From the NCBI GenBank assembly GCA_028641055.1, contig CM054062.1, positions 270,649,092-270,713,091 of the forward strand: a stretch of DNA of 64,000 bases, read 5' to 3'. The notes under the pieces were generated by a model that was not told the origin of the DNA, ran no database searches, and was given only the letters and a program-made list of their open reading frames with translations. A program made the position numbers and the translations under genes. Shown in pieces: positions 1 to 11,800 of this stretch. This DNA is from Alopecurus myosuroides. Lineage: Eukaryota; Streptophyta; Magnoliopsida; Poales; Poaceae. Within the stretch, counting starts at the first letter, position 1; each line of letters starts with the position of its first letter.

Positions 1-1974
1 TTATACTTTAGAAACCATATAATTTCAACTTAAGGAATTGCATTCGGGCTTGATGCAGGTGCACCCGAGCAGGCAAGCATCCGCAGGAGATAGCCATGTC
101 TTCTTGTACGGTGTCACCAAAATAATATTCTTGTCATCGGTTGTTATCTATTGTCAGATAAAAAAATCATCCTTTGATATATGGTATTATATATCTGAGT
201 AGGATATGCACAATGCCGACGAATAACGTTCCTATCATATGTTATTGTCTATAGCTATATGGGAGAAGATTTAGAAAATCACGTCTTTCTTTAGATCTAT
301 AAACTATGGACACACTTTATTTAACAATAAAAAATAATAATATATGGCCAGTCAATGTGGGTGAAATATTTTGGATCTAACACATGGTGAACATGGATGC
401 ATAAATATTGAGTAATGCGATAGTGGTTTTTGTATCTTTGTGTACCTCCCATATTTTAAAAGTGGGAGGTCGATGTTGAGGACATCGACGAGTTGATTTG
501 GCTGAGTGTCTGGTTCTCGTCCTCAAAGGATCGTTGTTGTGTTGCCACCAAGAAATTCGTGTGCGTGGTATTGTCACCAAATACAATAGCGGCATCTCTT
601 CTCATCCGTGCACGGATGGGAACGGTGTCACTTGAAATCTAGGATATGGTGTTTTCATTTCTCCTTTTCAACATGCTAAGAATGTGGACATGTTTGTGTG
701 ATGGGAGGCGGCTGTCGAGTGGAGCGAGACAAAAAGTTTTTTGCTGGTCCAAATATATAAAAGAGGTAAAGTAGGGTTGTAGTATAACATGCTCTGATGG
801 GCCCAGGACTAGAAGTTGTGTGGGCCGCGAGACAAAATTTTATCCGCTACTCGGCAAAGTGTCTCCCTTTAATTATTTCTAATGATAGATGACATCGCTG
901 ATGAACATGGTTACCGTTGGTCATCGTGGTACATTATTGTCTTAGCATTGCAGCAGCAGAGGAGCCATGCATGTGTTGACACGGGGGTATATCTTTGTAG
1001 TTCCTGTAATAGTGGATGTCGTCGTCAGTACCTGTTTGGTTTTGGTGTGCATCTCCTTCTAATAAAGGCAGGGATTTTTATTCTTCTATCACCTACACAT
1101 CTTTTTCGCTCGTGCTCTGTTTTGTTCTCTAAGGAACCCGTTTTCAGTGAGCATACATTAATTGGATCAAACCGCTTTCTACATCCTGGGACGAGTATTC
1201 TAGGGAAAGGGGACACAGAGGGATGGCACAGCGTATCCAGGTTTATTGTGATATGGCCATGCAGATTAGGTCATCAATGTACCAAAGCAGAAATCAAAAA
1301 ATATATGGTGACAGTTGAATGGCTGGGTACACTTCATTTGTAGGGAGCCATCCCCTTCGTCGGAAGCCATATTTTATCTCGACCGACTGTTTTGTTAAAC
1401 CTCAAAAGGGAGTCATGTACAAGCTCTACTTGAGCTAGGGAGGTGGCAATTTCGACTTGTCATGGTTATGGTAACTCGATTTCATACTGTGATGTGACTT
1501 CGGCTTTGTGTACTGCGCATTGGAGCGACTTTAAATTCCCTTACGGTAGGAGGAGGAACAGGAGGGGAGTAGAGTAGTGTTTCTATTGTTGGAGGCTATA
1601 TGCAATGTAATTGTCAGTAATAAAAAAAGATACGTACAGTGCTGCATCTTGTATCTAAATTTTGTAATGGTACCATGACTGACATGGTTAAGATATTTGT
1701 TGGCTATAATGACGGCTGACCTGGTTTTCGTATAATGATTAGTAGTTGGTTTTCGTATAATCATTACTATCGATAGACACATATATTATAGACCTCTATC
1801 CGCGGCTTTGCTGGAAGTATCGGTGGATTATATCATAGACCTTGCGTGGTTGTTAATAGAGAAAGGTTCCTTTTCAGAAATTAGAAGAACTAATCTTATA
1901 GTTGTGCATATCAGTCGTTGAACTGGTTGGCCTAGCGTGGCGTGCCGTCACGCCTCTCTTTGCTAGTATCTATT
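1..1974. other. Non-coding left flank, no gene recognised
   Basis: AT-rich sequence with only short open frames that show no recognisable domain on either strand. A small imperfect duplication of a TTGGTTTTCGTATAAT-like block occurs near 1720-1766. No LTR ends, terminal inverted repeats or RNA genes were recognised. It is probably old, decayed repetitive DNA flanking the Tat insertion. Confidence 0.4.
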
Positions 1975-3200
1975 ATGGGGACACACGTTTATATGTGTAG
2001 ACGTGACTCTAAGGAGTGAAACCGTTGGAAATAAAGTGGAACCAAAGGTTCCTTCAAGAAAGGAGAATACCAATATCAACATGGATTTAGGTCCAAACAA
2101 GACAACTAAGAGGCAAGACCATGAGTCAACAACGTTTATAGAAGACAAGAAACAATTGACCCACAGTAAAAAAAAAAGGTGTGGGCATGTTCTATGAGGA
2201 TGTTGTCTGAGAGGTGAATGACTGCCCTGATGTTGTGCTACCACCAAAAGAGTGCACCTACTTATTTTTTCTGTTTACGTCCTACTGTAGAATTGTAGCA
2301 AGTAGCTTGCATGAAAGGAGGTTCCACTTCCTGGGACCGATTCCATGACTCAAGCCTACACGTTGAAACCCCTAGTTTTTAACCCTAATATCTCTATTCT
2401 TTGTATTCATGGTTTTTTCGTGGTAGGGATTAGTGTGAAAACTAGAGTGACCCGCGGGTCTCTTCAATTTCAATTGTTCTTGGCTCGTTGTCACCATATT
2501 TTATATTCAAATTATGTGGGTGGGAACCATAATCGTTTTTATGGTTGGGTGATATAAGGGGATTAAGAGAGAGATAACTATATGTAAAAAAACAACATTT
2601 AAACCAGGTAATTTATTGTCTTCAGATACACACACATACCACATATAAATGTATGCTACTATCGACAAATACCACCTCGCCTAACATAGAAATAAGCACC
2701 CTATCAGCTCCCTCCCTTGATAAGGACACCCAATTTCTAGTCCAACCACACACACCATGGTGGGAATAGTCATGCTTCGTTTATCTCCCTACCTTATCTA
2801 TCGTCCATGGGGGTAACCAAGAACTCTCTAGATAGTTTGGTCATTATGATAGCAGTTCAATTTTTCTATCTTGTTATGTATGTTGTTTATGTCTATGTCG
2901 ATTAGCTCCTGGCTCTAAGTTAACATTTCATTCAACTCTTTCAAATCATATAGCTTGGAGATCTCTTGGTGGCATACTTCGCCGCTGAGATTGTAGGTTA
3001 GAGATTTATGTAGAAAAGTTTCTTCTAATTTTGTAATGAGAACCATCAAATTTGACTTGTTGGTTTAAATTAGCGACACGAGAAACTTAACTGTTATATT
3101 TCTTGGTGATAAATTGAAACATGAAGAGATAGTTTTTTTCTTGGGTTGTTTTAAGTGCTCATAATCTATGTTTGCAATATGAGTCTATACATCCAAGCTA
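1975..3200 (+). repeat. Diverged repeat, left copy (related to 29850-31586)
   Basis: Sequence here can be aligned by eye with 29850-31130. Shared blocks include GGAGTGAAAC, a TCAACATGGAT block, GGGATTAGTGTG, a CACACAC..ATGG block, AACCAAGAACTCT, CTTGGAGATCTCTT and TTTGCAAT(A/G)TGAGTCTATA, all in the same order. Similarity is moderate, with many substitutions and small indels. No intact coding frame is visible. It is an old repeat family of unknown class lying on both sides of the Tat insertion. Confidence 0.55.
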
Positions 3201-3641
3201 ATGACGGGGTATTTGATGTTATTGCTATTTTTATTGTTGTATTTATGGTTATCCTACTATTATGTCGGGCGGTGCTCCATAGCCATAGTGGGTAAGTGGC
3301 AACTACGTGTTCCCACCGGCACCTCGAACCATGATTTCCACGGTAAAGAACACCTATTTTCCTCCGAACAAAAGTAATATATTTGTTACTTGTGGTAAAT
3401 TTGTATAGCCGATAGGATATGTGCATTCCCATGGTGCTACAAACCTTGGTATTTGTACAAACGACCGCGTATTTTAATTCCCAATGCCAACTAAATGATT
3501 ATACTAGTGGTAAAATAATCTAGAAGATATTCCCACCTAGTGCAAGAGTGCAACTTGTAATTTTTTTTCACAATTTTATGGAAAAATGACGTTTCACTAA
3601 GCCCTTTTAAGAATCAACTTAGGAATCTGAAATTCTCAGCC
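3201..3641. other. Non-coding flank up to the Tat insertion
   Basis: No gene or repeat end recognised. The last five bases before the LTR (3642-3646, GGCAT) are the left target-site duplication of the Tat element. Confidence 0.4.
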
Positions 3642-3646
3642 GGCAT
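3642..3646. repeat. Target-site duplication, Tat element, left (GGCAT)
   Basis: GGCAT directly precedes the LTR starting TGTCG at 3647 and is repeated at 27431-27435 directly after the other LTR ending CGACA. Five-base duplications are the rule for gypsy integrases. The match proves that the two LTRs belong to one insertion despite 23.8 kb between the outer ends. Confidence 0.93.
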
Positions 3647-4519
3647 TGTCGTGGTGGTGTCACGGCAGATGCCATAGGATGGCTAAAGATGTGGGGACGA
3701 AGGACGCTGGAGGCGCTCGGGGAGGGATCACGCGACGAGTAGACGCGTGAGGTGAAGATCAAACACTGCAAACAACACGATCTACCCAGGTTCAGGGCCC
3801 TCGTGAGGAGGTAAAACCCCTACTCCTGCCTTTCTCTATGTATTCTGGTGTCTCACCGAGTAGCCACAGTACAAATGTTCTTGCTACCGAGTAGCCACTC
3901 TTCTCTCTCCGGGTAGAATTAGGTCAAGAATCTCTACGAGTGTTCTCGCAATGCTTCGTGCCTCGCGCAGGAGGCGGCTGGGCACCTTATATACCCGGTG
4001 CCCTGCCGGATACAGCCAAATACAAACAAGTGTCGACATTGTGTGCACACCGTCCTTCTTCCGAGTTCCCGCTGACAGCTTTGGCTTCTAAGCTTGTCCT
4101 GATGCAGAAAGTCGTTGGGCAAAACCAAGTAACCAGTCTGTTATCACTGTGCGAACACAGAGTAGGTCCCCCTATCCTGCGACGCCCTGCTGACACACTG
4201 TCGCTGTCAGGCACGCCGTCCCCAGATGAACAGTGCTGTGAACAGTGCCAAGTACGGACCCGGGATACGCGGGATCCTGTGTCAGAACGGCTCCTTTGAC
4301 TTCTGGCCCGAGTAGGTTCCCGCCAATCTTACTCGGACCAATTCTTCTACTCGAACAGATATAACTTGCTTGATATCTCCTTCTGGTCATCTTTTTGTAA
4401 GACCGAGTAGCAGTCGACCGGGTAGCAAGTACCGGGTAGGCGGCTACTCGACCAAACTTCTCTTCTGACTGTTGCCTTTACCACTTGCCTTTACCCTACT
4501 CGGGGGTAACCCCCCGACA
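3647..4519 (-). repeat. 3' LTR of Tat element family 1
   Basis: 873 bp, begins TGTCGTGG and ends CCCCGACA on the plus strand, so TG...CA with TGTCG/CGACA inverted ends. Nearly identical to 26557-27430 (three substitutions: near 3859, 3872 and 4441; one extra C in the other copy). Contains a minus-strand TATATAA at 3987-3993 inside a GGGCACC...GGTGCCC palindrome, probably the LTR promoter. Rich in CCGAGTAG/CGGGTAG words, which recur through the whole element. Confidence 0.93.
3987..3993 (-). promoter_or_regulatory. LTR TATA box (3' LTR copy)
   Basis: TATATAA on the minus strand, enclosed by the inverted pair GGGCACC / GGTGCCC. The same arrangement occurs in the other family 1 LTRs at 26897-26903 and 48744-48750. 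Position and orientation fit the U3 promoter of the element. In the 3' LTR it would drive outward transcription into the left flank. Confidence 0.55.
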
Positions 4520-4532
4520 GCAGTCCCCGAAG
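4520..4532 (-). other. Polypurine-tract-like sequence before the 3' LTR
   Basis: Minus-strand CTTCGGGGACTGC directly abuts the 3' LTR start TGTCGGGG. Its position is that of the plus-strand primer site. It is purine-rich only in its core (CGGGGA). The second Tat family has a similar CTGGGGACTAC at the same position (39947-39957), which supports the call. Confidence 0.6.
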
Positions 4533-5219
4533 CTGGTAGAGCCCTGCGAACTCGTTCACTGGGCCCTGCCAGCTTAAAACCAAGCTTGGCCACCTTGCCC
4601 TTGAACCTCAATATGCCGAGTAAAACCTCCGAGTAGCACTTTGAAAAGTACCTTGAGTTTCCTCCCTTCCGAATAGGGCTAGCTTCCTTCTCTGTAACCG
4701 AGTAAAAAGACTTAGGGAATTTCTTCAATCGAATCTCTGCATCGCAGAGCACAATCCGGCGTTCCGTGCTGCAACTGGGCACGTGTCACGCATCCAGGAC
4801 TGCGACGCCTCGCTGCCCAGGACCTGACAGGCCACGCGCCCAGTTTTCATGGAGTGGGCCCACTGGCTCGTAATGTCCCATCACGCGCAGTAATCGCCCA
4901 CGATCTCGTCGTGGGATCTAATGCGGCCGTTACGCGCGCGTTCCGTGCTGTGTGCGTTTCCAACCGGCCACAGACCCCCACGTCGCACGATTTATTGCCA
5001 CGATCGATCCCACTACTCCAATTCGTAACGGTAACCCGGGGTGCGGTATAAATACCCCTCGGTAACTTCCTCTTCTCCTTCCGCTTCACTTTCCCCTTCT
5101 GTCTCCTCAATTCTCCGCCGTCCCAGAGCTCTCCGCCGCCACGCAACTCTTTGCGTCGCCGCGGGCTCGTCCACTCCACTAATTCCTTCCAATCTTCTCC
5201 CAACTTCCTGCTTGCCGCC
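4533..5219 (+). promoter_or_regulatory. Promoter/leader region of the antisense gene, TATA at 5047-5054
   Basis: About 690 bp between the polypurine-like tract and the antisense gene. TATAAATA at 5047-5054 lies in a GC-rich context and 173 bp before the ATG at 5220, fitting a plant core promoter with a CT-rich leader (TCTTCTCCTTCCGCTTCAC and similar). The TATA box sits inside the element, not in the LTR, so the gene probably has its own promoter, firing against gag-pol. Confidence 0.6.
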
Positions 5220-6128
5220 ATGGCTCGCGATGATAGCGCTCGCGCCTGCTGGGCCGGTTCCGACGTCACCGCCGAGGACTGCCAGTGGCTCGTGAACACC
5301 CGGAGGGTTCCTCCCGGTGTTCGCTGCCGGCCGTCTAACGGCGAGATCGTTCCGGCTCCAGAGGAGGGAGAGCACGTCGTCTTCCTCGTGCACTTCGCGC
5401 GAGGATTCGGCCTTCCTGCGTCCAATTTCCTCCGCTCTTTCCTCGATCATTATGGTCTCCAGATGCACCATCTTCCTCCCAATGCGGTTGTCTTCCTCTC
5501 CTACCATGCTGTGGTGTGCGAAGCTTTCCTCGGCGTTCGCCCCACGACGGAGACGTGGTCGAAGTACTTCTTCTTCCGCCAACAAAGCCAGGGCAAGAAG
5601 GATGGCGCTGACACCAGCAGCCGGGTAACCGAGACCGGCAGCGCCATGATGGTGCAGCGCCCGGGCACCAATCATCCTCGCATCAAGGGCCTGGATTCTG
5701 TCCGCAAGTGGAAGAAGTCTTTCTTGTACGTGAAGAACATCCCCGCCACGAAGGAGGCCAGGATCGAGGACCGCATCAATCTGCCCCCTTGGAGCAACCG
5801 AGCTCCTACCGGGCAGAACTGGAAGAGCAAGCCATCCAACATCAGGACTTTGGTGCAGATGGAGGAGCGGCTCGCCCATTTGATCGGAGAAGGGCTCAAG
5901 AGCGACGATCCAGTCGCCTGCTGGATTCGCAACCGCGTGCTGCCTCTGCAACGCCGCTCCCACCCCATGTGCTACATGGGCGGCCCTCGCGACTGTACTC
6001 GGACGACTACCTTCGAGCTCAGCAACGCGGATGTCGCCGCTTACGCTCGGTCCATCCTGACCACTGGTCTCCGGGACAACTGGCAGTATGGCTTCATCCC
6101 CTACAACCGCACAAAGCCGATTCCACGG
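5220..6128 (+). CDS. Exon 1 of the antisense gene, PF04195-like domain
   Basis: 303 codons ending at a GTATGT donor in phase 0. Start chosen at ATG 5220 (MARDDSARA) because it lies downstream of the TATA box in a GCCGCCATGG context. The domain runs from about residue 20 (VNTRRVPPGVR) through FLVHFARGFGLPASNFLRSF, HHLPPNAVVFLSYHAVVCEA and WSKYFFFR to about residue 140. That segment pairs well with the same region of the second family's antisense gene (41140-42069): ICFVEHVTRGFRPPGHPFFR and SVLNISHFIVLSE. No catalytic triad is recognisable despite the domain's name. Confidence 0.75.
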
Positions 6129-6240
6129 GTATGTCCTTCTTAATCTGCTTCTTGTATATGCAATCCGAGTAGATAGCTTCCTTTCCTTGCTGCGACTATC
6201 CTTCGCACTCTGCGCCGAGTAGGGCATTTAGCGGAACTGC

Positions 6241-6420
6241 AATCCGAGACATTTAGGCTTAATGTGCTTGATGTTTGCACGCATTGCCGAGTACGACACT
6301 TAGGAGAGACATTTAGGCTTAATGTGCTTGATGTTTGCACGCCTTGCCGAGTAGGACACTTAGCCGAATCGCTTAGGCTTAATGTGCTTGGTGTTTGCAC
6401 GCCTAGTCGGGTAGAATGCC
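6241..6420 (+). repeat. 60-bp tandem repeat, three copies, in intron 1 of the antisense gene
   Basis: Three consecutive units of exactly 60 bp beginning at 6241, 6301 and 6361. Each contains TTAGGCTTAATGTGCTTG(A/G)TGTTTGCACGC followed by a CGAGTA-like word. Differences between units are few. The array lies in the intron between exon 1 and exon 2. Confidence 0.9.
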
Positions 6421-6463
6421 TTGATGCTACTCGGCTCACTTGCGATGTTTCTCTATTCTTCAG

Positions 6464-8856
6464 GTCCTTGATCGCCAGCTCGCTGAGAGCAGTGAGCGCT
6501 TCGAGGGCAACTGGTCAGATGACCGAGAGGAAGACGATGAGGTCTCCTTCGAGACCGCGGACAAGCTTGATCCTCCTGAAGCCGCCCAGACGAGTAAGCA
6601 TCGCGTGGACGCGTCTCTTCGTGACTGGTCTGAGGACGAAGATGAAGGTAACTGATTTTATCCCGTCTGATCGCGGGTAGCACCAACCAACTGCTTCCTG
6701 CTTCTGAATTGCCTTTCTTCCTTTCTATTTCGCAGATGGTGCCGATGCTGAGGACGAAATCGAGGATGAGGACGAGGACAAGGAAGCCCTGGTCGTCGAT
6801 CCTCTTTCAGTTGCCGCTCCTCTTACCCGCAAGCGCACGGGTAGCGGCGCCCAAGAGGCCCCCGCCAAGAAGAAGAAGCCGACCGAGAAGACGACCAAGA
6901 AGGTCGTGACGAGGAAACGACCAGCGATCCCTACTCGCAAGGGGTAAGTTCCTTCTCGATTGATTCCCAATCCTTTTACTTCGCTGTTTCCTCTCAGTTT
7001 CCTCTGCCCTCTTCTTATTTCTGAATGCAATTTTCTCTTTAGAGCCCCCTTGGACGCGGATGCCGCTCGTGCGCCCACGAAGACCAAGAAGAAAGCCGCC
7101 ATTGACGTTGATAAGCTCATCAACCTTGACGGCGATGAGAATGAAGCCGCCACAGCCCACGAAGAGGACTCCGACGCCCAGAATGTCGAGCCAGAGCAGC
7201 CATCCCGCGCCGAGCAGGAGGCGCAGGACGCTGCCCGCCAAGAGATGCCGCCTTCTCCTCCGGCCACCACGGCCGAGGAGAACCTAGAGCGAGACACCGA
7301 GATACACGACGACGCCGCCCTTGAGCGGCAGGAAGAAGAAGAAGAGCAGCCAGCAACAGGGGCTGCTGAACAAGAAGACCCCGCGGCCCAGCCGCGGGTA
7401 GAAGAAACAGATGCCTCACAGCCAGATCCCGCTGCCGAGCAGCGGGTAGAAGTAGTCGACGAGGCGGAACAGTACCCTCTGAGCGACGCGCAACCAGGCG
7501 CCGTGCAGGGTAGCGCTCAGCCAGACGCCGCGCCGAGTAGCGCGCCCCTGGCGCCGTCCACTGCACCAGACTCCTCCTTGGTGCAGAAAACCAAGACTGC
7601 AGCCAGCCCTCCGGCCAAGCCGGTTACCAGGAAGAATGCTCAGGAAGCTGCAGAGAAGAAGGCCGCCGAGGAGAAGGCCAAGAAGGCCACCGAGAAGAAG
7701 ACCACCGAGAAGCCAACTGTCCAGAAGGAGATTCTGAAGAAGCGAGCTGCCGAGAAGTCAGCAGACCCGGCAGAAGGCACTGTTCGCAGGAACCCGGCGC
7801 GTGGTGCCGGTCAAGATGCAGCCGTGATGCCGCCGCCAACATCAACCGCCAAGTCCACTCAGCTGGCTATCCGCGAGCCTGGCGCGGCTGCTGACGCCGT
7901 TGGCGCATCCAGCATCGTAGATCCGCCCAGCTTCCCACCTTACATGGTGAAGGTCAGCCAGCAGCACCAGGTTGGCTTAACCCCCGCGGAGAGGAAGCTT
8001 GCTCTTCGGAAAGGGAAGAAAACCGTGGCAGTGGACTCCAGACCCCCGGCCCCAAATCAGGACAAGTCCCTCTCCATTTCTTCGCGCGAGGTTCAGGACA
8101 AGACGGTGACGTCCCAGGGCCTTGAGCAAGTGCTCGATTTGGTTGGCTTCATCGATGCCAAGTGGGACAGCAAGGTCCTTGGCAACTCGAACTGGGACGG
8201 CACGGATCTGGGCGACTTGGACCATATGCGTGTCGATTGGAACAAGGCAGACTTGGGTTACAAACCCATGACTATCTCATCCAACTCCAGCACGCTTGCC
8301 GCCAAGATGTTCGTCCACCGCAAGAATGCAGAGGACCTCGAGCAATCTTACGCGGTAAGCTTCTACTCATCCTCCCCGAGTTGCGTTTCGCTTTTCTTCT
8401 ACTCTTCTTCTTTTCCTTATCCATCACCCAGTCCCCGAGATTCTGGCCGAGTAGGCGGATACGCTCCCGAGTAGCCGCCTTCTCGGGTTGAATCTTTATT
8501 ACTTTGCCTGATTCTTCTTCCTTTTGCTTCTCAGAATAGCTTACTGAAGCGGACCGGCCCGCACCGTCAGCTACTCTGGAACCATGCCATTGCCAAGAGG
8601 CGCATTGAGGCTCTGGAAAGAGAACGCGCAGACGGCGAGGCAGCCGAGAAGGATGGGATGACCAGCACATTGAAACTTTCTGAAGTTGAAGGTACGCTTT
8701 TAGCTACGCGGTTCTTGCGTTTGTTGTTTACGCCCGCTTTTGCTTTTTGCGCTAACCACTTCTACTCTGCAGGGAAGTTAAAGGCCCTGGCGGAGGAGCA
8801 CTCAACCTGCCGTGCCTTTGTCGAGAGTGGCCAAGCCACGATTAAAAGACTAGAAG
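6464..8856 (+). CDS. Exons 2-6 of the antisense gene (low-complexity, acidic and basic blocks)
   Basis: Exons 6464-6647, 6736-6943, 7043-8354, 8535-8691 and 8773-8856, each with GT/AG borders and matching phases. Exon 2 is strongly acidic (DDREEDDE). Exon 3 has lysine clusters that could act as nuclear localisation signals. Exon 4 is 437 codons of Ala/Glu/Pro/Lys-rich sequence with a more complex C-terminal part (FIDAKWDSKVLGNSNW). Exons 5-6 begin a coiled-coil region (AKRRIEALERERADG). Low-complexity composition leaves function open. Confidence 0.65.
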
Positions 8857-8870
8857 GTACGTTGCCATCT

Positions 8871-8875
8871 TCTCG
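8871..8875. repeat. Target-site duplication of the nested element (TCTCG)
   Basis: TCTCG immediately before TGTAACGG (8876) and again at 17432-17436 immediately after the end GTCACA of the second LTR. It fixes the outer ends of the nested element and places the insertion inside the intron that starts at 8857. Confidence 0.93.
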
Positions 8876-11800
8876 TGTAACGGCCGGGGTTTTCCCTAAC
8901 TAGGTTTCGTTCGTTGTTTTCCTTTTTCGCATCGCATGGCATCCTCATGCATCATCGTGCATTGCATTTTTTTTAAAACCCTTAAATTTGCTTTCTCTCA
9001 AACCTATTTTAATTGTCAACTCGAAAATATTTTTTGTGCATTAAAAATGTTCAAAGGGATTATCATGTAAGTTACTGTTTTATCCAAACTATTTTACTCA
9101 TGTTTTTTCTTATTTAAAACCCTCCCAAAATTCCCTCTTATTCTTTCCTGGAAAAAAAAAAACAAGTTTAAAAAAAAAAAACACCTGTTGGGGAAGGCAA
9201 CCGAACTGGGCCATCTAAGGCCCAGCCGGCCACCCCACCCAAACCCTAGACCTAACCCAGACGCACGCACACACCCCACACAAACACACAACGCACCCAG
9301 GCCACCTAACACACACCACGCAACACACCGACCGCACCCAACACAACTCACGCACACACACACGCACAAAGACACCCAACGCACACACACGACACAGGAC
9401 TCACGCACGCACGGGAGCGGACAGGGATCGATCGAGCGATCCCCTCGACCCCGTCGTCCTCCTCCTGCCCGCACGCCATCCTCTCGCCTCCCTGCTCCCC
9501 TTCTCCTCGCTCGTCCCCAACCTCCAGTCGCCGCCTCCACCCGCCTCCCGCCGGGGAGCGCCGCCACCTGCGCCTCCTCCCGTCCGCCGGCCGTCGCCCT
9601 CTCCCCAAGCTCCGCCGCCCCCTCCCTCTTGCTGCTCGCGCCGCCGCCAAGGAAGGCCGCGGCCGCCCTGCTCCTCACCGGCCGTGGCGCCGCCGCCGCT
9701 CCCCACTCAACCCTCGCCTCCGCCTGCGCCGCCAACCCAGGTCCCCTGGCCTGCCATGGATGCCTCCTACCGGTCGGGAGGCCAGCTGCACCACGGAGGC
9801 GACCGGACCGGCTCTGATGCCCGCCCAAGACCTCCCCCTCGCCGCAGCGCCTCCGCCTCGAGGCCTCCTCTCCGTCCGCGGCGCCGTCCAGGAGCGCCGC
9901 TCGCATGCGCGCCCTCCTCCCGAGCTCCGCCCCCATGGCAGGAGCCGAGCTCCCCCACAGCTGCCCCGCGCCGGTCACCGCCATGGCCGACGTGGACGAC
10001 CTCTGGCCGCCCCCAGCGCGCCTTCGCTGTCTCACCTTCGACGCCCGCGCCTTCACCGTCGAACGCGGCCCCTTCGCTCGTCGCCCCGTGACCGTCTGAT
10101 GCCTCTGCCCGAGCTCGACCTCGACGCCCGCCGAGTGTTCGACACAAGTCCCGCAAGGGGCTTGGCGCTTCGCGGGTTCCTGATCGTGCTTGTGAACCGT
10201 CGCGGCGACCGCGTTAATCCGTTGTGTGCATGTTTTCCGCCGCAGCCGTCTTTTTTTGTCTCGTCGTGACATCTTCTGTGGTGGCCGCCTTCGCGCGCGT
10301 CGTCAAAGTCCCGTCGCCAAGTCCGACACTTTGACGATGCCCGTGTGGAGATGTAATGGCGCACCTTCCGAGTTCCTCGTCGACAAGTACACGGACGCCA
10401 AGTTCTCCATCGACCTCGTAGACATGTTGTCGCCAAGATCACCATCGACTCCGAAGTCCGGGACCTCTGATTTCACCACCGACCCCGAAGACGATGATGT
10501 TGCGGATTCGCCCACGACTACTACGACTACACCGGCTCCGGATGTTGAACGACTACGTCGACGACGATGATCGTGTGGTTTGAGAACGAACGTCTACTTC
10601 CTCTTCGGACCTCGATGAAAAGATCGACAACGACCACCGATGACGTGAACGATTACCTCGGCGACGGAACGAGAACGACTACTTCGACTACTTCCTCGAC
10701 GTCGACTACTTCCTCTGCTACTACTACGTCGGCTACTTCGTCCACGTCCCGAACACTCCGGCGTTGTTCCGAAGATCTCCTTCTTTCCGGCGTTGACCCC
10801 GGCGATCCTCTCCACACGTGCGAACCCAAACCCTTATATATTTATGCCCTATTTTCTATAACGTATCAACTATATTTAAAATGTCATCGCATCATGTTTG
10901 CATTGCATTTGGTGGGTTCGGGTAATAGTAATGACACCTAATAATTAAATATGGAATGTGTTGGGGATGTTGTTATATAATTGTCCCTATTCCATTTAAC
11001 ATTGACTAACTCATTTTTATCTTGTTTTTGCCATGTTAAATCAACATTTAATATTGTGGGTAGATAAACAACTTGAACCAATCTTTATTTCTCCGGACTC
11101 CGGTTCCGATTAAATTGCTTAAGTTGTTTCCTCTCCGTTGCATCTTGCCATGTCATGCATATAAAATAGGATCATGCTGGATCTTTTGCCGTCGTAGTAA
11201 TTGTTGCATCCGGTGTTTCTTTTAGTTCGTTGCTTCTTCCCGGATAGGACGTTGAGATGATGTGAGCAACGACAAGTTCTGCTACCTTGCGGGATCTCAG
11301 GCAAGTATAAGTATACTCACTTGCTGCCAAATGGCTGCCTTTCATCACTTGTTACCGATATTCTCCGTTGTTCTTTTCTGCTAGCCTTAGTAGTAGTTGT
11401 TTCTGTTACGAACCTATCACATGAATCCTTTAAACCTGATATTGCCTCACCTCCACTCCTATAACCTTTGCTTGAGCCTGTGTCTTACTATCTTGCTTAG
11501 GGTTGCTTTTGCTCGAGCTCGTTGTCGGTTACTTCTTTTACTATCGTGCTCTTTTATTATCGTACCGGGGCTCGAAGTTAATCAATCAATCCTGTTAATG
11601 CTAATGTTAATAATAAATTTGACGATAAGGCACCGGCGGGAGGCCCACGGGTGGTTTTGAGGCCCGCTAGTGTCGACCCCCTAATTAGGAAAAGGGTCTT
11701 GTCTACTGATCCATGATGAGCGCACTACCCGCATTTGGGGAGTATGGGCTCCCCCTCAGTTTGACTCGATTCGCATCTCGTCCAAATCGCCGTACTAGTT

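Noticed and set aside
4847..6227. Large minus-strand frame (404 codons) opposite exon 1 of the antisense gene
   Set aside because: Shadow of the GC-rich plus-strand exon, which has a domain, a TATA box and splice sites.
6241..6420. CRISPR array
   Set aside because: Three direct 60-bp units without unique spacers, in an intron of a plant retrotransposon gene; also no cas-like gene anywhere.
9094..10272. 392-codon minus-strand and 209-codon plus-strand open frames in the nested LTR (also 13611-14789, 13705-14334)
   Set aside because: They lie in a very GC-rich LTR segment, are open on both strands and several frames at once, have low-complexity peptides and no domain. The duplicate at the other LTR reflects LTR identity, not conservation.
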